A model generated the notes under the pieces. The model did not search any database. It saw only the letters and a program-made list of their open reading frames with translations, and was not told the DNA's origin. Positions 37,266 through 49,600 of a stretch of 59,701 nt of DNA are shown here, in pieces. Position numbers and translations under genes: made by a program. Positions within the stretch are counted from its first letter, which is position 1. The number at the start of each line of letters is the position of its first letter. The stretch covers positions 1-59,701 of the forward strand of contig JAAAOM010000004.1 of NCBI GenBank assembly GCA_009908855.1, read 5' to 3'. The stretch comes from Bacteroidota bacterium (GTDB lineage Bacteria; Bacteroidota; Bacteroidia; Bacteroidales; JAAAOM01).

Positions 37266-37835
37266 TTATCCCTTAACACGTTCGGAATACGACCTATCAC
37301 GCGTATCTACCTTAATCTTTTCTCCCTGGTTTATAAACAGGGGTACATTAATTACCGCACCGGTTTCCAGCTCGGCTTGTTTGGAAGCAGTTGATGAAGC
37401 CGTATCTCCTTTGAGGCCCGGTTCAGTGTACGTAACCTCCAACTCAACAAACGGAGGTAATTCACATGATAGGGGGTTTTCAGTCTCGGCATGGAACATC
37501 ATTTCAACTTCCTGCCCTTCTTTCATCAGATCGGCATTTTCAACCAGGTCTTCCGGTATTGGTATCTGCTCAAAAGTTTCGGTATGCATAAAAATATAAC
37601 CGGTTTCATCCTTATACAAATATTGATAAGGTCGTCTTTCAATACGTACAGTATTTACTTTATGACCTGCCGAAAATGTATTCTCAATAACCTTACCGGT
37701 AGTCAGGCTTTTGAGTTTGGTTCTAACAAATGCCGGTCCTTTACCGGGTTTTACATGCTGAAATTGAACAATGGTATACAGGTCATTATTATGATCAATG
37801 CATAATCCATTGCGAAAATCTGATGTAGTTGCCAT
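37266..37835 (-). CDS. efp: Translation elongation factor P
   Basis: 189 residues. EF-P rescues ribosomes stalled at polyproline by binding between the P and E sites. Its modification-site lysine is Lys32 in [13 protein letters not shown] and C-terminal OB domains are all present. The downstream phosphatase gene follows after 16 bases. Confidence 0.96.
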   Translation of the reverse strand: MATTSDFRNGLCIDHNNDLYTIVQFQHVKPGKGPAFVRTKLKSLTTGKVIENTFSAGHKVNTVRIERRPYQYLYKDETGYIFMHTETFEQIPIPEDLVENADLMKEGQEVEMMFHAETENPLSCELPPFVELEVTYTEPGLKGDTASSTASKQAELETGAVINVPLFINQGEKIKVDTRDRSYSERVKG

Positions 37836-37949
37836 GAAATGTAAATTTATTTATTTATTGCTGAATAATGTATTATTAATTTAATCATAAATTCAGGCTG
37901 CACAAAATCGTTACCTGAAATATTACAGCATCCCTTTTAATTTGCATTA

Positions 37950-37980
37950 CAAAAATAGCTCAATTATAGAAAATACCAAT
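37950..37980 (-). promoter_or_regulatory. Candidate promoter of efp
   Basis: Minus strand ATTG (37980-37977), 19-base spacer, TATTTTTG (37957-37950). The -7 box is a full match; the -33 has one mismatch. It would leave a leader of about 110 bases. Confidence 0.35.
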
Positions 37981-38069
37981 TATTGGAAAGTATAACCATC
38001 GAAATACAATTACCAACTAAATAATAAATATTTCAGAATTTAAGATTTGATGATTCACTTAACATCCTA

Positions 38070-38849
38070 TTATTCTGTTTCCTGAAGGGCAAATTTCAAA
38101 TTATGATACTCCACCAAATCACATTTCAGAGAACCGATTAGCAGATTAAATTTTACGCGGATGGGAATTTTATTTTTATCGGCGGAGAGATATACCTTCA
38201 TATCATCATCGTTTTTAAAGTCGCGTCCGGTACCTACAACAGGGTCAAAGCGATAGCATCTGAATGATCCGAGTTTTGTTTCCACTTTCTCAATGCCTTT
38301 ATAACGAAAGTCAAATGGAAAAACCTCATCATCGAAAAAAGTATTGATATCGATATATTGGCCGCTTTCCAGATTCTCCAGGTCCATTCGTCTGATGTAA
38401 TACAGTAATCCGATCATATCCAGTATATCACCGGGGGCGTTATAAATACTGTCGGATTTCATAGAGTAAACGGTTGAATCGGCGCGATTATAATGCGCTT
38501 CGTTATAAAACCGATAATCACCTTCTTTCAGACTTTCAATGGCCTTGAGTGTATAACCGGTTACAGGTTCAAAATAACTTTCATATCGATCCTCTACTTT
38601 GTAAAGTTTGTCTGCCAGACCGGTACTTCGGGCCAACAAAGAGGCAAAAAAAACCGGCTCCCCTTTATAGTATTTCTTTTGAATGGTTATTTCACCCTGT
38701 CCGCCATTTATAAACCCATAGTGAATATTATAAATTAGCTTTTCGCCTGGTTTAAAATTAATTGCACCCAACCGATAATCAAAAGCCTGTTGAGAATACC
38801 CGCTTAAGGCCAATACGATGAGTGAGAAAGATATGATCAGTTTTTTCAT
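38070..38849 (-). CDS. DUF3108-domain periplasmic protein
   Basis: 259 residues with a signal peptide (about 1-19, ending Y-S-Q). The mature part matches DUF3108: G-E-K-L-I-Y-N-I-H-Y-G-F-I-N-G-G near the N-terminus and V-Y-L-S-A-D-K-N-K-I-P-I-R-V near the C-terminus. The fold is lipocalin/LolA-like beta structure, and the role in Bacteroidota is unknown. It is 49 bases downstream of tsaB. Confidence 0.85.
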   Translation of the reverse strand: MKKLIISFSLIVLALSGYSQQAFDYRLGAINFKPGEKLIYNIHYGFINGGQGEITIQKKYYKGEPVFFASLLARSTGLADKLYKVEDRYESYFEPVTGYTLKAIESLKEGDYRFYNEAHYNRADSTVYSMKSDSIYNAPGDILDMIGLLYYIRRMDLENLESGQYIDINTFFDDEVFPFDFRYKGIEKVETKLGSFRCYRFDPVVGTGRDFKNDDDMKVYLSADKNKIPIRVKFNLLIGSLKCDLVEYHNLKFALQETE

Positions 38850-38898
38850 GTGATTTTCGTTACGGTGTCAAATAATAGTAACACAAAATACCTGCCAA

Positions 38899-39594
38899 TT
38901 ATTGTAAAATATTTTTACGTGGTTGGGAAGCTACAAAATCTTTCAGGTAAAACGGTTCGAAATAGGCCGTATCTTCAAACTGCTCCTGTTGAAATTTCTG
39001 ATAGGCCAGTGGTACCATGTAACGCGCTGATGACTTAAAATTTTTGATGTACACAGCATTTTTATGCAGGATTGTTTTCCGGCATTTGTCAGCTCCGCTA
39101 CCAAAAAACAACATTTGTTGTTGGTTCAGTAATTCCCGAAAAGAATATTCATCAATTGTCCTGGCTGTTGCTTCATGTATTGTATGTAGCTTATTATCAA
39201 ACATAGCGGTATACACTTCCATACGACGGGCATCGATCATAGGACAAAGCATGGTGTCTTCGCTAATTTCACCTGTCATTAATGCACCTTGCGCAAGTTG
39301 TTGCAAAGTAGGTATGGCAATAAGCGGAATCCGGGAGCCATAACACAAACCTTTTGCTGTTGATACACCTATGCGCAGTCCTGTATAGGAGCCCGGTCCC
39401 TGACTAACGGCAATGCCTGAAAAATCGTTGATTGATAAATTTTCCTCCTGTAACATGGATGTTGTTAAATATGCAAGCTGTGCAGCATGCGAGCGCTCAT
39501 CATAGACTTCTTTAATAGCCGTAACATTCTCATCCTCAGATATTGCCACCGAACAAACTGTAGTTGCTGTATCAATATGTAAAAGCCTTATCAT
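38899..39594 (-). CDS. tsaB: tRNA threonylcarbamoyladenosine synthesis protein TsaB
   Basis: 231 residues. TsaB is the scaffold partner of TsaD in making t6A37 of ANN-decoding tRNAs. Seen: H-I-D-T-A-T at 6-11, the S-Q-G-P-G-S-Y-T-G-L-R-I-G motif near 69-81, and D-A-R-R-M-E-V-Y. As is usual for TsaB, it is shorter than TsaD and lacks TsaD's metal-binding histidines. Confidence 0.93.
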   Translation of the reverse strand: MIRLLHIDTATTVCSVAISEDENVTAIKEVYDERSHAAQLAYLTTSMLQEENLSINDFSGIAVSQGPGSYTGLRIGVSTAKGLCYGSRIPLIAIPTLQQLAQGALMTGEISEDTMLCPMIDARRMEVYTAMFDNKLHTIHEATARTIDEYSFRELLNQQQMLFFGSGADKCRKTILHKNAVYIKNFKSSARYMVPLAYQKFQQEQFEDTAYFEPFYLKDFVASQPRKNILQ

Positions 39595-39611
39595 ATATTT
39601 GCCATGTCAAT

Positions 39612-39619
39612 TAAATTTG
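39612..39619 (+). promoter_or_regulatory. -7 element of the YgjP-like gene
   Basis: TAAATTTG, a full TAnnTTTG match 52 bases before the start codon; the -33 is weak (CTTA at 39587-39590). Confidence 0.35.
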
Positions 39620-39671
39620 CAATATTAGCAAAAACAAACGGGAAAAATACATCTCCGCAACCAATGGTTAT

Positions 39672-40409
39672 ATGCGTGTTTTTGAGTTAAAGGAACTGGG
39701 ATTGGTAAAAATTACCAAGCGTAAAGCAAGTCGAAATATACGGCTTTCGATAAATACGCATGGTGAAATTTCAGTCAGCTCTCCGCACCGGGTGAGTTAC
39801 AATCAAACACTTACGTTTGTATGGCGCAATCGCGACTGGATACAAAACCAGCGTCAAAAGCAACAACAAATCAAACAACAAAATTCTGTTTTTTATCCTG
39901 ACAAGGTATATCCGACAATCCTGGGCGGCCTCAATTTTAAGCTGGTTAACAAATCAAACGAAATAAGGATGGCCCAGAAGCCCACTTTAACCACGCTGTT
40001 ACTTCCGGAGAAATATGAGCATAACAATCCCAAAATTCAGGACTTTATTCGCCGTGAATACCTTAAACTCATCCGTACCGATGCTGAAACATATCTTCCG
40101 GAGCGATTAAGACAATTAGCCGAACAGTATGGTTTTATTTTTAACCATGTTACCATCCGTAACCAACGTACCCGATGGGGAAGCTGCTCAACCAAAGGAA
40201 ATATAAATTTAAACATGCATTTGGTTCGATTGCCGCAGGAATTACTGGATATGGTGTTGATCCATGAGCTTTGTCATACATTGCACCCCAATCATGGCAA
40301 ATTATTTTATAAATTGCTGTATGCTATTATTCCCGATTATAAAAATCGAAACAGTCGAATTAAAAAATATAAGTTCAATCATTTTTACGCCTGTGATGAA
40401 TTGCCTTAA
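39672..40409 (+). CDS. YgjP-like (DUF45) zinc metallopeptidase
   Basis: 245 residues. Catalytic zinc motif H-E-L-C-H at 198-202 with the third ligand His208 in H-P-N-H-G-K-L-F, and the family's R-W-G-S-C-S at 168-173. DUF45/YgjP proteins are WLM-type peptidase-fold proteins often linked to type I restriction systems or acting alone; none is next to it here. It is divergent from tsaB. Confidence 0.9.
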   Translation: MRVFELKELGLVKITKRKASRNIRLSINTHGEISVSSPHRVSYNQTLTFVWRNRDWIQNQRQKQQQIKQQNSVFYPDKVYPTILGGLNFKLVNKSNEIRMAQKPTLTTLLLPEKYEHNNPKIQDFIRREYLKLIRTDAETYLPERLRQLAEQYGFIFNHVTIRNQRTRWGSCSTKGNINLNMHLVRLPQELLDMVLIHELCHTLHPNHGKLFYKLLYAIIPDYKNRNSRIKKYKFNHFYACDELP

Positions 40410-40621
40410 TCCTTATTCTTACCTTCTTTCAGGGTAATAATTACATGGCTGTTAAAAGATTCTTTCCAAATAATTCAAATTTAAAAAAACATTCAGGCCA
40501 CTTAAAAATGTGTAAAATATTCATAGCTAAAATTTTACTGAAACCAAATACCGCTATTTTCGTAAACCCTCAATGCACTGTTAATAAATTATGTAACCAG
40601 TTGATTATATTATTTTAACAG

Positions 40622-43600
40622 ATGATTATAATTACATACTTGGAAAGATATAAGACCATACTACAATTCCTGCCTGTTCCGTTGAGACATCCCCTGTCTA
40701 AATGGTTTTTTGTTGTATGGGTAATGATGCATTTCTTTTCTTCGGTATGTACTGCCCAGCAAGGGTATCCCGTAAACACTTTTGGCTACCAATACGAACG
40801 TAATTTATCCATTGAAGGTGATAGTGTATCAGGCAATTTAATCAATTTTCCGGTGCTTGTAAAAATTAATGATACGGATATGCGATCTGTTTCAAACGGG
40901 GGAAATGTAGCTTTCGATGACGGCAGGGATATTATATTTGTTAGTAACAATTATTCACTTCTCAATTTCGATATTGATGAATTTGATGAAGTTAATGGTA
41001 TCCTGTTCGCATGGGTAAATATTCCTTCACTCGCTGCCGATACAAATTATTCCTTTAAAATGTTGTATGGAAACGCTGAGGTTGCTGCCGGCTATGCCGG
41101 TTCAAATGCCTGGGACAATAATTATAAAGCCGTCTGGCACATGAATGATGTACCGGCAACAGCAACTGATAGTTTAATGGACGCCACCATACATAATAAT
41201 AATGGCGGTTTTCAGAATATGGATTCCATTAATAGTATAACAGGTCAGATCGGTTCAGCGCTTGCGTTTAATGCCAACGATACGAATTATGTCATCGTGC
41301 CACATGATACCAGTCAGGCAATGGATGATGAAGACCAGGTTACCGTTGAAGCCTGGATCAAAAAAAGCAGCTTTCAAAATGACCCTGAAACCCGGCGTGC
41401 TATACTTAACAAATCAGATGAATCCTACAATCTACAAATTTACAATGTTGGCGGAGATGATAATTATAGGTTCTCAATCCATGATGGAAGTGGTTATGAA
41501 AGCTTAAATTCTACAACTGATGTCATTTATGACTGGGTCTATTTAGTAGGAACAGCTGATGGATCGACCAACAAAATATTTGTTAATGGTCAGGAAGAAG
41601 CGTCTAACGATCCCAATGCAATAAAACCTACAGTTAGTGATATTTGGATCGGTAACAATTCTGAAAACCCGAGTAGGGTATTAGACGCTGAATTAGATGA
41701 AATAAGACTTTCAAATGTAGCCAGATCAGCCGACTGGATTTCAACGTCATACAGCAATATGAATGATCCCGATGCATTTATAACCGTAGGGATTCAGAAT
41801 GACAATCCGCATTCCGGTATGTTAGAAGTCTGCCAAGGCGACACGGTTACATATTCCGTATTTCAACATGACAATGATTTACCCTTTGATTTCAATTATA
41901 CGAATGCCGATTCTGTTGCCGGGACAGATACATCCATTACAGTTGTCTGGACCGGAGGTAACGGGACCATTGAAGTAATCATTGATAATGCCACCGGTTC
42001 AATTACAGAATCATTTTCAGTAACTGTTAATCCATTGCCCGCACCCTTAATTATTGGTTTGGATACCATTTGTCCCGATAATAAAACCAATATCAGGTAC
42101 GAAATTGATTCATCTAACAGCAATCATTCCTATAGTTGGGATATTCTGGGAGGCACAATAACCCAGGCTGACAAGGATAGCGCAATTGTTGATTGGAGCT
42201 CCGGCTCCGATACACTGCTTTGGGTTACAGAAACCATTGATGCAACCGGATGTTCTGCAAGTGATACATTGGATGTTTTTGTGGGGGATGTTGTAGCTCC
42301 TTATTTAGCAACCATTACCCTGGATACGGTCTATCTTGATACAGACGGTATGGCAACCATCGATTCGGCCTTTGTGGTCGATAGCCTGTCGGACAATTGC
42401 ACGGTGGATTCGGTGCATATCACCCAAACGCTTTTTGAATGCGCGCACGCCGGACAACTCATCAACGATACCATTATCGCTTATGATGTCAATGGAAACA
42501 GCGATACGGCCTATTTCCAGATAAGGGTACTGGATACCATTTCTCCGTATATGGAAACCATTACCCTGGATACGGTCTATCTTGATACAGACGGTATGGC
42601 AACCATCGATTCGGCCTTTGTGGTCGATAGCCTGTCGGACAATTGCACGGTGGATTCGGTGCATATCACCCAAACGCTTTTTGAATGCGCGCAAGCCGGA
42701 CAACTCATCAACGATACCATTATCGCTTATGATGTCAATGGAAACAGCGATACGGCCTATTTCCAGATAAGGGTACTGGATACCATTTCTCCGTATATGG
42801 AAACCAATCCCACCCTCAACCTCATTCTTGATGAAACAACCGGTCTGGCAATCATTGATATTGACTCAATTGATGACGGCAGTTTCGACAATTGTGGGTT
42901 CAACCTTGAAATCAGCCGTGATACTTTCAATTGCCATGATGTTGGAGTATCTGAATTATACGTTGTTTTAACAGCAACCGATGATGCCGGTAACATTGCC
43001 CGGGACTCAACACTTGTTGCCGTTGATTATGAAACACTACCAAGTATTACTTATACACCGGCTAACGATTCTATATGCTCGGGAGAAACAGTTGAAATCG
43101 ATATTGAAAGCAACCTGGATAGTACGAGCTATAACTGGATCATAAATACCCATGCTGATATTACCGGAGAATCCGATGGAAGCAATGATGAAGATGATTT
43201 TCAGCTGTCGCAGACATTAACAAACAATGGCGATACAGCCCGACTGGTAGAAATCATCATGCAACCCTCGTTATATGGTGAATGTAATTTACTGTATGAC
43301 ACTTTGAAAATATGGGTTGAGCCGACACCTGTTATCACTGCAGACCCTGTTTCTGATACCATTTGCGACGAAGGAATTTTACAAATTGATATAAGTAGTA
43401 ATCAGCTAACAACCAGGAAGGTAATGTATACATATACATCCGCTCCTGACAATCCGGGTTCAGTAACCGGAAATACTTCTCACAGCACCGGTGTTGAATT
43501 AAATACATTGATCATTGACACATTGGATAATAATACAGGCAATGCGCAACGAATTGTTTATACAATAACTCCACATACCCTAAATGCTTCAGGTGAATTG

Positions 43601-46600
43601 GATTGTGCAGGAACACCAATAACCGTAGATGTTTGGGTTGAACCTACACCGGTTATTACTTCTGATTACTCATCTGACACTATCTGTAACGCTGAGATTG
43701 CTGTTATTGATATCAGTAGTACCCGTGTAGCAACCAAAAATATACTGTACACTTATTCAGCCACACCTGATAATCCCGCTACCATTACCGGCTATACTTC
43801 AAATACTACTGGCAAATCAATATATGAAGATGTTGAGGATACATTAATTAACAACACAGATACTGCTCAACGCATCGAGTATACATTCACTCCTTACGTA
43901 GAAAACGCAAACGGAACTATTTCTTGTCCGGGCACACCTATCCAGGTTGAAATATGGGTTGAACCTACGCCATGGGTATCATCCTCCCCGGCTATCGACA
44001 CAATTTGTAACGGAAATGCTACAAACATCAGCTTAAGTTCACCAACCATACCAACCCATCCGGTTCAGTTCAGATATACCACAGAACCTGTATATCCCGA
44101 TTCAGTGGATATCACCTATAACGCTGATACCACAGGACTCATTGTAACTGATATAATTGCCGATAATATTACCAACAATGCCAATACAGCCCAGCTTGTT
44201 AGGTATATCATTACGCCTTATACCGTGGATAACAATGGTGAGGAACGCTGTGAAGGAATAGCAGATACATCGGAAATATGGATTGAGCCATCTGTTACAA
44301 TTACAGCAATCCCTTTAATTGACACTATCTGCGACGGTGAACAAATAGATATTGATATTAATAGTATCCAGGTACCCACTAACCAGGTATTGTATACCTA
44401 TACATCAGTAGCAGATAATCCCGGGTTTGTAAGCGGAAATACTTCTGACAACTCAGGGCTAACACTGGATGATAATATCACCGATATACTTATCAACACG
44501 TCTGATACGGCTCAACGTGTTGTATACACCATCAATTCATATACGGAAGATTCAGATGGTGGTATGGGCTGTCCGCAGTCCTCCGTTCAGGTAGAAATCC
44601 GGGTTGAACCAACTGCATCGGTCAGCAGCTTACCGATAGCAGATACAATATGCGACGGTGGTATTACTTCCATCTCGCTCCATTCACCAACAGGTCCAAC
44701 CAGGCCGGTACAATTCAGATACACCGTTGCACCTGAAAATCCTTTGGATATTCAAATAACCTACAATGGAGACACCACCGATCTGGGAGAACAGGATATC
44801 ATAAGTGATAATATTGATAACCTATCCGATACCGCTCAGTTGGTAAGATTTATCATCACTCCGTATACAACCAATAATACCGGAAATGAGAAATGTGCTG
44901 GTATATCCGATACAACCATTGTATGGGTTGAGCCAACACCCTTGGTAACTTCGCTACCACCCATTGATACAATTTGCGATGGTGAGTTAACGCATATTAC
45001 ATTAAATTCACCTACCGAACCCACCCGGCCTGTTCGTTTCAGATATACTGCAGTACCGGATAATCCTGCGGATATTGATATCACATACAATGGCGATACA
45101 ACCGATTTGATTGAAACAGACATAATCGCCAATAGCATTGATAATCTTTCAAACAACGCACAACGCATCAAATACATAATTACTCCATACACCATTGATA
45201 GCAACGGTAACGAAAAGTGTGCAGGGATATCGGATACCACCATTATTTGGGTTGAACCAAGCCCGTCATTAACAGCCATGCCTGTTAGCGATACTATATG
45301 TGATGAAGGACAAATAAACATTAATCTCAACAGCGCACAATCCCCTACCCGTCAGTTGTTGTACACATATATTTCAACACCCGATAATCCCGGTTCGGTG
45401 AACGGTAATACCAGCGATGGCACAGGATTACCTTTGTCGCAGCTTATCCAGGACAACCTCGATAATTTATCTGATTCAGCTCAGCGGGTTGTTTATACAA
45501 TTACTCCCCATCTGCAAAATGCTGATGGTGGCATAAGTTGCGCAGGGGTGCCGATTCAGGTAGAAATTTGGGTAGAGCCAACGGCCACTGTAAATCCGGC
45601 TCCGATTTTGGATACCATCTGTGACAATGGATTGACAAACATAACCCTGGTTTCTCCATCTGTGCCAACCCGTCCGGTACAATTCAGATATACTGTAATT
45701 CCGGTTAATCCGGCAAATGTTGATATAACGCTGAATGGTGATACAACAGCCTTATTGAACAATGATATTATCGGAGATAATATTGATAATCAGACCAATA
45801 TTGCCCAGGAAGTCAGGATTGTCATCACCCCTTACACGGTTGATAACAATGGTGATGAAAAATGCTCAGGCAGATCTGATACAGCCATTGTATGGGTTGA
45901 ACCCACACCATTGGTGTCTTCATTTCCACCTGTTGACACCATATGTGATGCGGAAGCAACCCATATCTCCATTGGATCACCAACCATACCCACCTTACCC
46001 GTAAGATTCCGATACACGGTAGTCCCCGCCAATCCGGCAGATGTTGATATAACTTTCGAATCCGATTCAACAGACCTGACCGTGTCCGATTTGATAGAAG
46101 ATATTATTGATAATCTTTCAGATGATGCACAAGAGATTCGCATAATAATCACACCGTATACCGTTGATGGCGGTGGTAATGAAAGATGTGCCGGTATTGC
46201 GGATACCAGCATAATTTGGGTTGAGCCTACACCTGTCATTCTTTCAACTCCAATGGCCGATACCATCTGTGATACCGATCAAATCAATCTGGTTATCAGC
46301 AGTGATCAGAACCCTACGCGCCAGGTGCTTTATACCTATTATTCTACGCCTGATAATCCGGGACTGGTATCTGGTAATACCTATAACAACAATGGCCTGC
46401 CATTAAGTTCAATATTGCAGGATATGCTGGACAACAGCTCAAATCAGGCACAACGGGTAGTATACACCTTAACACCTCACCTTGAAACGGCCGGCGGTCA
46501 AATAAGCTGCGCTGCATCACCTGTTGATATCGATATTTGGGTTGAACCAACACCTGTTGTAACTGTAAAGGCATCAGACGGGCCACCAAGTAAAAAGGAT

Positions 46601-49600
46601 ACTATATGTACGAATTTATTAACCGATATTAACCTTAACAGTCCTACGCAACCAACACGACCCGTGCGTTTCAGTTACCAGGTGAATCACAATCCTTCGG
46701 TAACTGTTTATCATGGTGGTACTACAACCGGATTGCCAAACCTAACCAACCTGTACGACAGTATTGTGAATACCAGCAATGTGCCTCAGCTGGTACAATT
46801 TGTAGTTACCCCTTATGCCCGGGATGCCGTTGGGGAGACCGTTCATTGCAGTGGTATTAATGATACCGCCAAAATTTGGGTAGCCCCGGCCATGCAGGTT
46901 GATAAGGATACCTCTAACTACAATGGCGTTGGCATTACCTGCCACGGGGAAGAAGACGGATGGATCAGGCTGAATACCTACGGTGGAATAGAGGCATTTT
47001 CGAATTACGATTCATCCCATATTTTTGCCGACTGGAGTACATTGCCCGATCAGAAATACCAAAGCAATCTGGGAGGTGGATTTTATTCATACACAGCTTC
47101 CGACGCGCTTGGATGCTTATATTCCGATACCATTGAAATTATTGAACCACCGGTACTGCAATCCAATATTGATGAAGTGCAGGGTGTAAATTGCTCGCAG
47201 GTTTTCGATGGAGTCCTTGAAATTATCGGATCAGGCGGAACAGGTGCTTATGACCCATTCTGGATTGATTATCCGAATAATCCGGGTCTGGACACTGATG
47301 CCTTCATAAACGATAGCTTACGGAATGGATTTTACCGTATCAGACTAACCGACGTGAATGGATGTACCTCTGAAGACTATCATTTTCTGGAAGGAAATAA
47401 AATATTTTCCGTATTCCCCGGTTCATCACCAGTATCCTGTAAAGACGGATCAGATGGCGAAATAACAGTTGAATTCAATGAACCATTGGTATTCAATTGG
47501 TACGGACCTGACAATTACACAGATACCTGTGAATTTGATCAAAATAATGATGATCCATGTTATATCTGGCCACATACACTTGACGATTTTGAAGGTGGTT
47601 TTGGTACCTTAACCTATATGGAAGACAATCTTGAAGCAGGGGATTATACACTAATTGTGAAAGATACCTTTAATTGCCGAAGCCAGTTCGAAATTGAAAT
47701 CACTGAACCCGACTCACTTAAAATACGCGAATCAGACACACCGGTATATGCCAATGGCTACAATGTACAATGTTTTGATTTTAACAATGGCCGGATATTA
47801 CTTGATAGTATTGTGGGAGGCAACAATCCGGGTAATTACTTCTATAACTGGTCAACATCAAATGGTGGCGGACTTGTAGCCGATTCCGGAAATCAATACA
47901 ACCTTAAAGCCGGTGATTACGAAGTATCCGTATCAGATAACAAGGGCTGTACAGATGTCGCAACGTTTTCGCTCAATCAACCGGATGAAATTTTGTATGA
48001 TCTTCAGCCATCAGTATACAATGGGTATAATATCACTTGTAATGCCGAAAATACCGGAACAATAACAGCTTTAACCGATTCGCTGGTTGCTTATGGCTAC
48101 CAATGGTCGAATGGAGAAAATACCCAAACCATCGAAAACCTCACCAAAGGCCATTATACGGTAACCATTACCCAGCTTGCAACCAACTGTGAAATTACCG
48201 ATTCGGTTGAGCTTACAGAACCGGCACCTATTTTTATAAATGATCCGATTTATTCAAATTATAATGGTGTGCAACTGCGTTGCTTTGGCGACAATAGCGG
48301 CGAAATAGCTGCTAATGTTACCGGAGGTGCTCCAGGATATGATTACCATTGGGAAAATGAACAAAGTATTATAAATGAAAATGGCCCATCATTGGATTCT
48401 TTATCTTCCGGTCAATATTATCTTACCGTTACCGATCTGAATGGTTGTGAAAAAGATACCACATTGGCATTAAATCAGGAACCAGAAGCGATATCTTTTG
48501 AATTAAATAAAAATGACCTTAGCTGTGCCGGAAAAGTATCCACATCAGCCTGGATTGATTCATTGTCGGGCGGAATGGGCAATTATGATTATTTATGGAG
48601 CAATGGCGATGACCAGGACAGCATTACCATAAATACAGGTGGAATGTATTCGGTTACTATTACGGATATGAATGATTGCAAGCTAAGCAAAGAAGTTGAG
48701 ATTAAAGTACTGAAGGAAATATTAATTGAATTCAACGTACTTACCCATCACAATGGTTATGCAGTGGCCTGTAAAGGTGATTCAACAGCAACGCTCACAG
48801 CCGATATAAGCAATGCAGCATCACCATACTTACTGGAATGGCAGGGTATAGAAAGTTCAGATGACACATTAAAAAATTTGCCGGCAGGAAATTACACCTT
48901 GCAGGTTACCGATCAGAATGGATGTATAAATGACAATACCATTGAACTGGAAGAGCCCGAAAAAGTTAACATTATCACCGACAACAACATAACTCCTGTT
49001 ACTTGCTATGGGTATAGTGATGGGTCCATATTCCTCGAAGGATCAGGAGGTGTTCCCGAATATCAATTTTATTTTAATGACACCCCTGTTAATGAAAAAG
49101 TATTGGATGGGCTTGAAGAAGGCACTTATTCAGTAGGTATCAAAGACCAAAACAATTGCTATTGTAACCATGAAATCACCATTGAGTCGCCCGACACATT
49201 TGTGATTTCAACAACTGAAATCAAACCTACCTGTCCTGAATCGGCAGATGGCGAAATACATGCAGAAGTTACAGGACGGGATGATTATACGCTGCTATGG
49301 AGGCAATTGAATGAAGGCGGTAATGTAATTTCGGAATTAACCCGGTTTAACAATGCACTGACCATTGATAATCTTGATCAGGGCTATTACGTTGCTGAAG
49401 CAATGGATGAAAACCAATGTATGGCAACTGATTCAATATTTTTGGAAGGATTGGTGGCCGCCTGTCTGGATATTCCTAATGCTTTCATTCCTGATGGACG
49501 GGGTGAAAATGAGGAATGGTTAATTCTCTCCTATGAAGTAGAGGATGCATTACAGGGTACAAGAAATGAAAAAGACATTTGGTTGGTTTACCCCAAAGCC

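Noticed and set aside
42305..42770. Antisense and alternate-frame open frames over the duplicated adhesin segment (132 and 62 residues)
   Set aside because: They repeat only because the DNA is duplicated, have no ribosome-binding site or family resemblance, and lie opposite a long, well-supported gene.
42311..46890. Regular repeats that could be mistaken for a CRISPR array
   Set aside because: The period is 246 or about 321-324 bp, repeats are in frame and protein coding, and no cas gene is present.
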